Numbered from the stretch's first letter, positions 1 through 7,205 are shown. The stretch is DNA of 12,235 nt from Pseudomonadota bacterium (GCA_023396625.1 JAEWVY010000389.1:1-12235), one strand, 5' to 3'. Notes: generated by a model not told the origin, from the sequence alone. Translations and numbers: made by a program.

Positions 1-243
1 GAGAAAGGCATTCAGATGAATGACTTCGCGCGACAGCTGGAGATATCACCCGCCTACTGGTCGCGCATCGAGCGCGACATGGAAAAACCGCCCAAGGACG
101 AGCTGATCCGTAAGGCGGCCGAGATCCTTGGAATCAGCGCCGACGACGCTTTCGTCGAGGCCAGTCGTCTGCCACCCGACATCCGCGATGATGTTGGCAA
201 CCTGGTTCGGATGTACCGCCGGAACGTGACGGAGAAGAAGTGA
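1..243 (+). CDS. XRE-family helix-turn-helix transcriptional regulator, 5'-truncated by the window edge
   Basis: The reading frame is open from base 1, and the residues before the first ATG (base 16) still fit the family pattern (EKGIQMNDFARQLEIS), so the true start probably lies upstream. The visible part has HTH recognition-helix sequence AYWSRIERDMEKPP followed by a helical segment (LIRKAAEILGISADDAF) and the tail RLPPDIRDDV, all typical of Cro/CI-like XRE regulators. The family binds operator DNA as a dimer and often represses its own operon. Its stop codon directly abuts the ATG of an ImmA/IrrE peptidase. Such pairs form switches in which the peptidase cleaves the repressor, as with ImmR/ImmA of ICEBs1. 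ATG at 16 remains a possible start, but it would cut the first HTH helix. That it is the lysogeny or cargo repressor here is inference. Confidence 0.85.
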   Translation, partial: EKGIQMNDFARQLEISPAYWSRIERDMEKPPKDELIRKAAEILGISADDAFVEASRLPPDIRDDVGNLVRMYRRNVTEKK

Positions 244-1056
244 ATGGCGGTGCTGACCCTCGACTACCGGTGCTGCGACCGGAAACGCCCCCTGTACATC
301 AAGCACATTGAGGTCGAACGCATCGCCGCGACCGCGCGCCAGCAACTGGTTGCGGACAGCATCGATGCCGTTTCTTTCGACGCGCTGCGGCAGATCTCCG
401 GCCTGAAGATCAACGGCATCGACTTTGCTCTGGAGGTCAGCACCGACTACGCCGTACATGACGAGCAAGGCAACCACGTCTTTGGCGTCTGTGAATTCGA
501 CCCCGCTATGCCCGACGCCGCGATGGTGTCCATCTCGCCCGTGGGTGAAAGTCTCAGCGAACCGCTGGCACTCAGCACCTTGGCCCACGAACTGGGCCAC
601 GCCGTGTTCGACGCCCCCGGCTGGGTTGTCCAGGGCAGCAAGGGCCCCGGGTTGTTCGATGACATCGAACCGACGATGCAACGCGCCTACCGCACCACGA
701 CGCCGGACAGCGACCATCTGTCCAAGTCACTATCCGCGAAGCCGACGACGGAAGAACACTTCGCAGAGCTGCGCGCCAACGAGTTCATGGGGTCCTTGCT
801 GGTGCCTCGCCAACGCATCATCGCCGCCGTCGAAGAGCTTGCGCCTCAGCACGACATCACCATCCATCGCCATCCTTCAACCGATCCCGATCATCCCGGC
901 ACTGCCCTGCGCATCAAGGCGAACGGCGACCTGGGAGTCTTGGAGATGGATCGATTCGAGAAAGCCTTGGCGACGCGCTTCGGTGTCAATCCACGGTTCA
1001 TCCAAGTACGTCTGAACCGATATGGCCTGACCACTCAGGAGGCCACGATGCGCTGA
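244..1056 (+). CDS. ImmA/IrrE family metallo-endopeptidase
   Basis: This 270-aa protein carries the zincin signature HELGH at residues 115-119 (H115 and H119 as zinc ligands, E116 as catalytic base). About 55 residues later it has ELRANEFMGSLLVP (E175 onward), which matches the E..AN.FA..LL.P block that supplies the third ligand in ImmA/IrrE (COG2856) peptidases. The family acts in the cytoplasm and cleaves a partner XRE repressor. The ATG follows the stop of the XRE gene with no gap, which implies co-translation, and the XRE protein is the obvious candidate substrate. The N-terminal 100 residues and the last 60 are not recognisable domains. An intrinsic terminator lies just after the stop, so the pair looks like a closed transcription unit. 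The family call is strong; the substrate is inferred from adjacency. Confidence 0.88.
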   Translation: MAVLTLDYRCCDRKRPLYIKHIEVERIAATARQQLVADSIDAVSFDALRQISGLKINGIDFALEVSTDYAVHDEQGNHVFGVCEFDPAMPDAAMVSISPVGESLSEPLALSTLAHELGHAVFDAPGWVVQGSKGPGLFDDIEPTMQRAYRTTTPDSDHLSKSLSAKPTTEEHFAELRANEFMGSLLVPRQRIIAAVEELAPQHDITIHRHPSTDPDHPGTALRIKANGDLGVLEMDRFEKALATRFGVNPRFIQVRLNRYGLTTQEATMR

Positions 1057-1077
1057 CCAGGATCTACCGCCGGTGGA

Positions 1078-1101
1078 GCCGACCTCGCGTCGGCGTTTTT
1101 T
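1078..1101 (+). terminator. Rho-independent terminator after the XRE-ImmA pair
   Basis: A perfect 6-bp GC-rich stem (GCCGAC at 1078-1083 with GTCGGC at 1089-1094) closes a 5-nt loop and is followed by one G and six T residues (1096-1101). It lies 22 bases past the ImmA stop. This argues that the genes downstream of 1157 are expressed from a separate promoter or by antitermination. Confidence 0.75.
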
Positions 1102-1156
1102 GAACCATTCGATTAACTGTTCGCGCAATCGCGCACTTTGTCAAAGGAACTTGCCC
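1102..1156 (+). promoter_or_regulatory. Short leader upstream of the unknown two-gene cassette
   Basis: This gap between the terminator and the next gene holds a tandem heptamer TCGCGCA (1121-1127 and 1129-1135, period 8) and a good Shine-Dalgarno (AAAGGA, 1143-1148) eight bases before ATG 1157. Since a terminator lies just upstream, a promoter is expected here, but I see no convincing -35/-10 pair; TTGAAC at 1100-1105 has no good partner at normal spacing. The repeated heptamer could be an operator half-site or chance in GC-rich DNA. Confidence 0.35.
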
Positions 1157-2581
1157 ATGCCAGCTGACCAAGCCTCAACAACAGAGAAAAGCACCAAGGT
1201 GGCGACGAGCCAGCCTGCGCCGAAACGTGCGCGTGAGCATCGCTCCGATGACGGCGCAAACATCCTTCCGAATGCGGAGAACTTCGTTAGTCTCGTCCGC
1301 AAAGTTGCGCGCCCCGGGCTCCTGGTGGATCTGCTCGAACGCACCAGCGCTACGGCATTGCCGGAGTTGCGGGCTTTGGCGGAAGCTGCCAAGGGCAAGT
1401 TGCCAATCGAGTCGCGTCAGGCATTCTTTCATGCGGTCGGCAAATTGGCAGGGACCGCCCAGTACAGCATCGAGTGTGCCGCTGAGCGAGTGATGCTCCT
1501 TGACGATGACTACGGGGCCCAGGCGGTCTTGTCCCTGCTCAACGAAGAGCGTGCCGACGATGCCGCCGTGCTGGCTTCGCCCAGCGACCGCTACAGCCGC
1601 GCCCTGTATCTGCACCTCTTGCAGGACTTTCCAGCGCAAGGCGCCCGCCGCGACGAACGCTTCGATCAGGCTGAGCATCTTCAAGTGATGCATCGTCAGT
1701 GGAAAAGCGACCACTACTCCAGCCACTACCTGGGCCCCAAGGGCGTCGTGCCGAAGACTGGGGTCGACGTTCAAGAGGTGTTGCGCACACGCATTGCCGA
1801 ACTGTTTCCGAAGGTGCCGAAGGATCAAATCCTGATCGAGCAATTCACGCGCCGCGATCTCTCATGCGAACAAGGTGATGACGATGATTGCGAAACCGGT
1901 CAGTCGGCGCTGCTGCACACGCTGACGGCGACCTTCAATGGCAAGACTGCCACGTTCCAGCAAGTGACGAATGGTCATGTCGTCGACCACGAGGAACCCG
2001 CCGCGATGTCGGCACGCTTCTCGTGGGAGCCGGAGACTGGCTCGCTCAGCGTGTTCTGCGAAGAACGTGAGGCGCGCCGCGAGCTCGCCACCGTATTCCG
2101 CGACGTCGCGCTGGCGCACGAAGGCCAGATCGAGGACATGCCGATGCGGCAGTTCGACCTGCTCGGCTTTGCGACCTCCAAGATGCTCGACCGCCTCAAA
2201 CGTGACCGGGTCGCAGGCATCGACGACATCTCGATCCTGCAGATCACGGTGGCCAAGCCGTTCGAGCAGACCTCAGAGTACGGCGGGCGTGATGTGGTGC
2301 GGCAACTCTCCAGCAAGATGCAAATCACTCGCGACCGGCGCGATGGCCGAAACATCTATCAGGTTGCTTATGAGGACTACTGCGCCGAAGACCTGAGCCA
2401 GTACGTGCTCGTGCAGGTGAAGTTGGTCATGAGGATGTCCAAGACGCCACACCGCAAGGCGCACAACGTCGCGGTCCAGATCACCGCGCCGAACGGCCTG
2501 AACGACAAGAGCCGGACGGACGACGACCGCAAGCGCGTGCAGGAACAGCTCATCAAGATTGGCGTGCTGAGCCAATTCTGA
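1157..2581 (+). CDS. Unrecognised 474-aa protein, first gene of a two-gene cassette
   Basis: I do not recognise this protein. The frame is open from a GTG at 1073, but that start would lie before the terminator hairpin and has no ribosome site, whereas ATG 1157 has AAAGGA eight bases upstream, so 1157 is chosen. The product is soluble-looking, with no signal peptide or membrane segment. Residues 1-30 are polar and low-complexity; about 35-150 look mainly helical (LVDLLERTSATALPELRALA); an acidic patch GDDDDCE sits at 240-246. The second half alternates strand-like and charged helical segments and ends in a helix rich in D, R and K. No Walker, HEXXH, PD-(D/E)XK or HTH motif is evident. Its TGA overlaps the AGGAGG of the next gene, so the two are probably coupled. 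A role as phage cargo, including defence or superinfection control, is only inference from position. Confidence 0.75.
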   Translation: MPADQASTTEKSTKVATSQPAPKRAREHRSDDGANILPNAENFVSLVRKVARPGLLVDLLERTSATALPELRALAEAAKGKLPIESRQAFFHAVGKLAGTAQYSIECAAERVMLLDDDYGAQAVLSLLNEERADDAAVLASPSDRYSRALYLHLLQDFPAQGARRDERFDQAEHLQVMHRQWKSDHYSSHYLGPKGVVPKTGVDVQEVLRTRIAELFPKVPKDQILIEQFTRRDLSCEQGDDDDCETGQSALLHTLTATFNGKTATFQQVTNGHVVDHEEPAAMSARFSWEPETGSLSVFCEEREARRELATVFRDVALAHEGQIEDMPMRQFDLLGFATSKMLDRLKRDRVAGIDDISILQITVAKPFEQTSEYGGRDVVRQLSSKMQITRDRRDGRNIYQVAYEDYCAEDLSQYVLVQVKLVMRMSKTPHRKAHNVAVQITAPNGLNDKSRTDDDRKRVQEQLIKIGVLSQF

Positions 2582-2592
2582 GGAGGACGCCG

Positions 2593-3531
2593 ATGACGTC
2601 GCCGCATCTGAGCTTCTTCCTCGCGCTGGACAACCTCCCTCGGCTCGATGAGTCAGTGCTGGCCGACAGGCTCGGGCGCGACCACCAGCAGTTTCTTCAG
2701 CGGCGCTGGATCGTGCCCGCAGGCCATCTCACCCACGTCATGGTGCCTTATCTCGATTCCGAGCAGGAAGTCGAAGTCGATGTCGATGAGGAAGCCGGTC
2801 GCTACAGCTACTGCAGTCCGCTGAACGGAAGAACCGTCGTCCAGCCGCTGGCTGGGATCGCCCTCTATTCCATTCAGATGGATTCGTGGCTGGCGGATCT
2901 GTCAGCGCTGATCGGCATTGAGGATAGGCGACGCTCCAGCAACATCTACCGCACACCGAATCACCTGTGGCACCTCGGTGAGCAGCGAATCGCTGGCACG
3001 CACGATTTCGCACCGGTGTTCGTTGCCCGAGCATGGTCACGCGCGCCACAGGACAAGATCACTGCAGTCCTTGCCGACGCCGTGTGGCCGCGTGGTGGCA
3101 TTGTTCTGTGCCCAACGCGAACCAATGCCTCGCTACCCTGTGACCACACGCTGCGCGGCCTCGATGAGTTCGTGCGCGTGGCCGATGGCACAGATGCGTT
3201 CGACACCGACGCCTTTGATCGTGTCCTGCACGGCTACACAACCAACGCGGGTGAGCCGGAGCCGGTGCAGTTCTTCAGTGGCAAGCGGCTCAAGCTCCCG
3301 CACATGGCGTCGTCCATCGAACTCACTGAAGCGCGCGCCAAGATCATCAAGCTGATGTGGGGGACCGAAGGAAATGCCCCGCCCGTGATGTCGTGGAAAG
3401 AGGTGAATGGTGCCGTCACCGTCAACACCGGCTTCCAATCCTTCGACGATGCCTTCGGCGACAAGGTTGCGCGTGAGGAGGTGATTGAGCTGGTTTCGCG
3501 CGGGAAATACCGGGTGAGGCGCAACACATAA
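2593..3531 (+). CDS. Unrecognised 312-aa protein, second gene of the cassette
   Basis: I do not recognise this protein. ATG 2593 has an ideal AGGAGG (2581-2586) that begins on the last base of the preceding stop codon, implying translational coupling with the 474-aa gene. The product is cytoplasmic-looking, with no signal peptide or membrane helix. The first 100 residues include an acidic stretch (EQEVEVDVDEEAG, near 57-69) within strand-like sequence; the middle is rich in W, R and P. The C-terminal 60 residues (SWKEVNGAVTVNTGFQSFDD, then a helix and the basic end KYRVRRNT) could form a small separate domain, possibly one that contacts nucleic acid. No catalytic motif stands out. Because the two genes share one unit, they probably encode interacting or sequentially acting proteins. 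That is inference. Confidence 0.8.
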   Translation: MTSPHLSFFLALDNLPRLDESVLADRLGRDHQQFLQRRWIVPAGHLTHVMVPYLDSEQEVEVDVDEEAGRYSYCSPLNGRTVVQPLAGIALYSIQMDSWLADLSALIGIEDRRRSSNIYRTPNHLWHLGEQRIAGTHDFAPVFVARAWSRAPQDKITAVLADAVWPRGGIVLCPTRTNASLPCDHTLRGLDEFVRVADGTDAFDTDAFDRVLHGYTTNAGEPEPVQFFSGKRLKLPHMASSIELTEARAKIIKLMWGTEGNAPPVMSWKEVNGAVTVNTGFQSFDDAFGDKVAREEVIELVSRGKYRVRRNT

Positions 3532-3616
3532 ATGCACCCATAAATCGAACCAGACACGGCCCATAAACCCGTGCGGAGACTGCGATGTGCCCATTTCATA
3601 CAGGAGGCACATCGAA
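3532..3616 (+). promoter_or_regulatory. 85-bp gap before the replication/recombination block, with CATAAA repeats
   Basis: CATAAA occurs three times, at 3527-3532 (overlapping the stop codon of the preceding gene), 3539-3544 and 3562-3567. A short inverted repeat CACGG/CCGTG (3555-3559 and 3569-3573, 9-nt loop) surrounds the third copy. There is no T-run, so this is not an intrinsic terminator. The gap ends in a strong AGGAGG (3602-3607). It is a natural place for the early promoter and operator of the downstream operon, but I could not assign a confident -35/-10 pair. Confidence 0.35.
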
Positions 3617-3874
3617 ATGCAAACCCACTTCACCAACGCAATATCTGGCCCGATCACGGCCAAAACCGGTGCGCCACAGCGCATCGCCCTTGACGAAAAC
3701 GAGTTGGCCATCCGCTGGGGGCTTTCCGTCAAGACCCTGCGCCGCTGGCGGCAGGAACAGCTCGGCCCGGTCTTCTGCAAGCTCGGTGCCCGCGTCACCT
3801 ACCTGATCTCCGAGGTCGAAGCCTTCGAGCGTCGCGTTTCGCGGCACTCGACCTTCACTCGTGCATACCAGTGA
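3617..3874 (+). CDS. Small excisionase/AlpA-like helix-turn-helix DNA-binding protein
   Basis: This is an 85-aa protein. ATG 3617 is chosen over the in-frame GTG at 3587 because AGGAGG sits nine bases upstream of the ATG. Residues 26-45 (LDENELAIRWGLSVKTLRRW) form a MerR/excisionase-type HTH, and residues 58-70 (VTYLISEVEAFER) match the wing and closing helix that typically follow in HTH_17/AlpA-like proteins. These bind DNA as excisionases, as early-operon regulators, or as recombination directionality factors. No integrase gene is in the window, so excision cannot be separated from transcription control. It is the first gene of the recombination/replication block, which favours a regulator of that block. 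Eleven bases separate its stop from the next start. Confidence 0.75.
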   Translation: MQTHFTNAISGPITAKTGAPQRIALDENELAIRWGLSVKTLRRWRQEQLGPVFCKLGARVTYLISEVEAFERRVSRHSTFTRAYQ

Positions 3875-3885
3875 GGAGAGCGGCC

Positions 3886-4368
3886 ATGAGCGATCTGACC
3901 ATCTTTCCCGCCGACCTCGCTGCCATGAGCACCGCCCAGTTGGTGGCGCTGCCGATCACCGATTTCGTCGCTGCCGAGCGCAATGTCGACGAGGCCACGG
4001 CTTACCTCAAGCAGCTGCGTGCCAAGCTGGATGCCGCCAAGCTCCAGCGCTACGGCGAGCAGGCCCGTAGCGCGCTGCGGGATTCCGGCCGCGACTTTGG
4101 AACCGCCCACGTCAGCGACGGTGCGCTGCACGTCAAGTACGAGCTCCCCAAAAAAGTGACGTGGAGCCAGACCCTCCTCAAGGAGATGGCCGAGCGCATC
4201 GTCGCCTCGGGCGACAAGGTCGAGGACTACATCGACGTCAAGTTGTCGGTGTCCGAGTCCCGCTACACCAACTGGCCCACGGCGCTGCAGGAGCAGTTTG
4301 CGGCTGCGCGCATGGTCGAAGAAGGCAAGCCGACTATCACCCTGACGCTCGATGGGGGTGACGCATGA
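3886..4368 (+). CDS. Unrecognised phage protein upstream of a Sak4-like ATPase (160 aa)
   Basis: ATG 3886 has GAGGAG (3873-3878) seven bases upstream, and this ribosome site overlaps the stop of the preceding HTH gene; the in-frame GTG at 3871 lies inside that site and is rejected. The product is acidic and soluble. Residues about 28-65 are a charged, coiled-coil-prone helix (AERNVDEATAYLKQLRAKLD). The central part (HVKYELPKKVTWSQTLLKEM) and the C-terminal half mix strands and helices, ending in TLTLDGGDA. I recognise no enzymatic motif. The stop overlaps the next ATG in an ATGA, so it is coupled to the Sak4-like gene. A helper in phage recombination or replication is the reasonable inference, with no direct support. 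Confidence 0.8.
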   Translation: MSDLTIFPADLAAMSTAQLVALPITDFVAAERNVDEATAYLKQLRAKLDAAKLQRYGEQARSALRDSGRDFGTAHVSDGALHVKYELPKKVTWSQTLLKEMAERIVASGDKVEDYIDVKLSVSESRYTNWPTALQEQFAAARMVEEGKPTITLTLDGGDA

Positions 4369-5213
4369 AAAAGCTCCCCATCGTGTCCGCCATCGAGCGC
4401 ATGGCCGAGCGCAAGGGCGTGAAATTGCTGATGCTGGGCAAGTCCGGCATCGGCAAGACCACCCGGCTCAAAGACCTCGACCCGGCTACAACCTTGTTCC
4501 TAGACATCGAGGCGGGCGATCTGGCTGTTGCCGATTGGCCGGGCGACACCATTCGACCGGCATCGTGGCCGGAGAGCCGCGACTTCTTCGTGTTCCTTGC
4601 GGGCCCAGACAAGTCGCTGCCGCCGGAGAGCGCTTTTTCGCAGGCGCACTACGACCACGTCATCGAGAAGTTTGGCGACCCGGCGCAACTCGAACGCTAC
4701 CAGACCTTCTTCCTCGACTCGATCACCCAGCTGTCCCGCCAGTGCTTCGCGTGGTGCAAGACGCAGCCGGGTGCCGTCAGTGACCGCTCCGGCAAGCCCG
4801 ACCTGCGGGCGGCCTATGGCCTGCTCGGCCAGGAAATGATCAGCGCATTGACCCACTTGCAGCACGCACGCGGCAAGAACGTAGTGTTCGTGGCGATCCT
4901 CGACGAGCGGCTCGATGACTACAACCGCAAGGTGTTCGTCCCGCAGATCGAGGGCAGCAAAACCAGCCTGGAGCTGCCCGGCATCGTCGACGAGGTCGTG
5001 ACGCTGGCCGACATCAAGGCCGAGGACGGCAGCACCTACCGCGCCTTCGTCACCCACACCGTCAATCCCTACGGCTTTCCGGCCAAAGACCGCAGCGGTC
5101 GCCTCGACCTGCTGGAGCCGCCGCATCTCGGCGCGCTGATCGCCAAGTGCGCAGGCGCTTCCGCCGCGCCTGCCAGCGCCGCCACCCCCGCACACATCGA
5201 ATCTCAGGAGTAA
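4365..5213 (+). CDS. Sak4-like phage RecA-fold ATPase (AAA_24 type nucleotide-binding protein)
   Basis: This 282-aa protein has a Walker A motif GKSGIGKT at residues 25-32 (K31, T32), a FLDIEAGD segment at 45-52 that fits the usual DxE strand after the P-loop, and a Walker B-like strand TFFLDSIT at 114-121 (D118). This is the layout of phage single-domain RecA/Rad51-like proteins of the Sak4/AAA_24 group. In phage HK620 Sak4 performs ATP-linked single-strand annealing stimulated by its cognate SSB. Here the next gene encodes an SSB-like protein and a Cas4-like nuclease follows three genes on, which supports a recombination role. The last 20 residues are A/P-rich and probably disordered. The start at 4365 overlaps the previous stop (ATGA). 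It could instead be a generic phage ATPase without annealing activity. Confidence 0.8.
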   Translation: MKKLPIVSAIERMAERKGVKLLMLGKSGIGKTTRLKDLDPATTLFLDIEAGDLAVADWPGDTIRPASWPESRDFFVFLAGPDKSLPPESAFSQAHYDHVIEKFGDPAQLERYQTFFLDSITQLSRQCFAWCKTQPGAVSDRSGKPDLRAAYGLLGQEMISALTHLQHARGKNVVFVAILDERLDDYNRKVFVPQIEGSKTSLELPGIVDEVVTLADIKAEDGSTYRAFVTHTVNPYGFPAKDRSGRLDLLEPPHLGALIAKCAGASAAPASAATPAHIESQE

Positions 5214-5218
5214 TCGCA

Positions 5219-5842
5219 ATGACCGCATGGAATGACTTCAACGACGCCGACGCCCAGCAATCCGGCTTTGATCTGATCCCCAAGGGCGCCGTTGTCCCGG
5301 TGCGCATGACCCTCAAGCCCGGTGGCTATGACGACCCGTCGCAGGGCTGGGGCGGCGGCTACGCCACCGAATCTTTCGAGACCGGCTCGATCTACCTTGC
5401 CGCCGAATTCGTGGTCACCGCTGGTGATCACGCCAAACGCAAGATGTGGTCGAACATTGGCCTGCACTCCAAGAAGGGTCCGACCTGGGGCCAAATGGGG
5501 CGCAGCTTCATTCGCGCCGCGCTCAACAGTGCCCGCAACGTTGATCCGCAGGACAACAGCCCACAGGCTTCTTCTGCGCGCCGCATCCAGGGCTTCCATG
5601 AACTGGATGGCCTGGAGTTCCTCGCCCGCGTCGACATCGAGAAGGACGGCAAGGGCCAGGACCGCAACGTGGTCAAAGTGGCGGTCGAACCCGATCACCC
5701 CGACTACGCCAAGTTGATGGGTGTGCCGACCAAGGGTTCGGGCGGCGGATCTTCCGGGGCTCCGGCGCAGGCAGCACCCGCGTACCAAGCACCGGCTCCG
5801 CAACGCGCACCCGTGACGGGCAAACCGTCGTGGGCGCAGTGA
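5219..5842 (+). CDS. Phage single-stranded-DNA-binding-like protein with disordered tail
   Basis: The frame extends upstream to 5147, but that part is a shadow of the ATPase gene; ATG 5219 has AGGAG (5206-5210) eight bases before it and gives 207 aa. The N-terminal 145 residues are strand-rich (FDLIPKGAVVPVRMTLKP, then a G/W-rich stretch and LAAEFVVTAGDHAKRKMWSN) and resemble the general pattern of DUF669-like phage proteins thought to bind ssDNA. Residues about 173-207 are a Gly/Ser then Ala/Pro/Gln tail ending in KPSWAQ, like the flexible tail of SSB but without its acidic DDIPF-type end. It lies five bases after the Sak4-like gene. That it is the cognate SSB is inference from fold pattern and position. 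Confidence 0.65.
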   Translation: MTAWNDFNDADAQQSGFDLIPKGAVVPVRMTLKPGGYDDPSQGWGGGYATESFETGSIYLAAEFVVTAGDHAKRKMWSNIGLHSKKGPTWGQMGRSFIRAALNSARNVDPQDNSPQASSARRIQGFHELDGLEFLARVDIEKDGKGQDRNVVKVAVEPDHPDYAKLMGVPTKGSGGGSSGAPAQAAPAYQAPAPQRAPVTGKPSWAQ

Positions 5843-5853
5843 GGGAGATTGCC

Positions 5854-6708
5854 ATGAACGCATCCATGCTCACTGCCAGCCACTATGGCGTCGTGCATTT
5901 CGGCGATCTCGACTGCGAGGCGGTCGTGCTCACCACCGGAGAGCGCGGCTACGTCCGCAAGGAACTGGCCAAGCTCCTCGGTTTTCACGAATCGCACAAG
6001 GGTGGCCGTTTCGCCCGTTTTCTGGCTGACATCGCTCCTAACTCCTTGTTTTTATTGGAGAAATCATCCGGGCCGATTTTGCTGCCATCGGGACGCCAGA
6101 CCCAGTTCTTCCCTGCAGGCATCATCGCGGACGTGGCCACTTCCGTGGTGGACGCGGCCATCGCCGGGACGCTGCACCGCGCTCGCCAAGGCATCGTCGG
6201 CAACTGCCTGACGATCATGCGGGCGCTGGCCACCACTGGCGAGGTCGCGCTGATTGACGAGGCCACTGGATACCAGCACCACCGCGCACCGGACGCGCTG
6301 CAGGAGTTGATCTCGAAGCTGCTGCGCCAGTCCTGCGCATCGTGGGAGCGCCGCTTCCACCCGGACTACTACCGCGCCATCTATCGGTTGTTCGGCTGGA
6401 AGTACCAGGGCCACGACCAGAACCCACCGCATGTTGTCGGTCAGATCACGCTGCGCTGGGTCTATTGGCCGGTGCTCCCGGAGGACTTGCTGGGCGAGAT
6501 TCGCAATCGCAAGGGCATCTCGCAGAAGCACCACCAGTGGCTGTCCGATCAGGGGCTCGCGCATCTGGAATCGCAGATTCACGCGGTCACGGCGATTGCG
6601 CGCAGCTCGATGAGCTATCCCGACTTCAAGCGCCGCTGCGAGGCCGCCTTTGCTGGCGCCGCCCTGCAGTTGGGCCTGCTGCTCGATGAATTCGAGGAGG
6701 GGGCGTGA
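5854..6708 (+). CDS. P63C-domain phage protein, probable regulator
   Basis: This is a 284-aa protein. ATG 5854 has GAGGGAG upstream at normal spacing and is preferred to the GTG at 5830, which lies inside the previous gene. The central and C-terminal part, about residues 134-255, fits the P63C domain: IDEATGYQ (134-141), a helix with ALQELISKLL, WERRFHPDYYRAIYRLFGWK, HVVGQITLRWVYWPVLPEDLL, and KHHQWLSDQGLAHLE (225 onward). P63C is a domain of phage and viral regulator-type proteins and its biochemical role is not settled. The N-terminal 130 residues (GYVRKELAKLLGFHESHKGG) may hold a separate antirepressor- or Bro-like DNA-binding part, but I see no clear match. It sits between the SSB-like and nuclease genes. 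The domain call is fairly confident; function is open. Confidence 0.72.
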   Translation: MNASMLTASHYGVVHFGDLDCEAVVLTTGERGYVRKELAKLLGFHESHKGGRFARFLADIAPNSLFLLEKSSGPILLPSGRQTQFFPAGIIADVATSVVDAAIAGTLHRARQGIVGNCLTIMRALATTGEVALIDEATGYQHHRAPDALQELISKLLRQSCASWERRFHPDYYRAIYRLFGWKYQGHDQNPPHVVGQITLRWVYWPVLPEDLLGEIRNRKGISQKHHQWLSDQGLAHLESQIHAVTAIARSSMSYPDFKRRCEAAFAGAALQLGLLLDEFEEGA

Positions 6709-7205
6709 AATGCTGGGTCTGCAAACGACAGGCCCGGGGCTACGGCCACACCGACAACCGCCACGGTGTGGGCGATCCCCGGCGCTATCCCATCGACTGG
6801 GTGTTCTGTTCCCGTCGCTGCCAGGACGCATTTCACGCGCTGTACGGCAACTGGCAGCGGGCCAAGGAAGGTCGCATCGACAAGACGGAGGTCGCCATGA
6901 TTGATCCGTCTGATGTCGAGTTGGCCGCAATGCGTCATTGCCTCAAGGCTTTCGGCGAGGCAGCGGGCGAGATCGGCTTCACCAAGCCCCTAGGCGATTA
7001 CTCCGAAGCCGAGGCCCTGCGCGTAATCGACGCCATCGTCACTTGCTGGTCGGACGCAATGGTCGCGCACCACGAGTCCAGCAAGTTTCCGCCAGTGCGG
7101 GGCTTGCCGCCCACGCCCGATCCGCTGGCACCTGATGCTGCCAATCCGTTCGCAGATCTGGAGGACGACCTGCCCTGGGAAGAACCGAAGGGGAAGAGGC
7201 CATGA
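6705..7205 (+). CDS. DUF6511-like protein with an N-terminal zinc-binding cysteine set (166 aa)
   Basis: The GTG start at 6705 overlaps the previous stop as GTGA and has a strong GAGGAGGGGG six bases or fewer upstream; the nearby ATG at 6710 is out of frame. The N-terminus begins at once with CWVC (C3, C6), followed by YPIDWVFCSRRCQDAFH (C35, C39), giving a C-x2-C...C-x3-C set expected to bind one zinc in a small treble-clef or zinc-ribbon fold. This pattern fits the phage DUF6511 group. The rest is acidic and helical and ends in a proline-rich linker and an acidic patch (ADLEDDLPWEE). Its stop overlaps the start of the Cas4-like nuclease gene, so the two are probably coupled. Nucleic-acid or protein binding is plausible; the role is unknown. 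Confidence 0.7.
   Translation: MKCWVCKRQARGYGHTDNRHGVGDPRRYPIDWVFCSRRCQDAFHALYGNWQRAKEGRIDKTEVAMIDPSDVELAAMRHCLKAFGEAAGEIGFTKPLGDYSEAEALRVIDAIVTCWSDAMVAHHESSKFPPVRGLPPTPDPLAPDAANPFADLEDDLPWEEPKGKRP

Noticed and set aside
46..717. Minus-strand open frame of 223 codons over the XRE and peptidase genes
   Set aside because: The plus strand encodes recognisable HTH and HELGH motifs here; the minus-strand product has no motif and no ribosome site.
3532..3616. Sigma70-type promoter before the early block
   Set aside because: CATAAA copies resemble -10 boxes, but none has a fair -35 at 16-18 bp, so only a regulatory gap is reported.
5147..5218. N-terminal extension of the SSB-like protein
   Set aside because: The added residues are Arg/His-rich out-of-frame reading of the ATPase gene end, while ATG 5219 has a good ribosome site.
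6038..6060. CTCC...GGAG hairpin with a T-run inside the P63C gene, considered as an internal terminator
   Set aside because: The stem is only 4 bp and the T-run is in the loop instead of following the stem.
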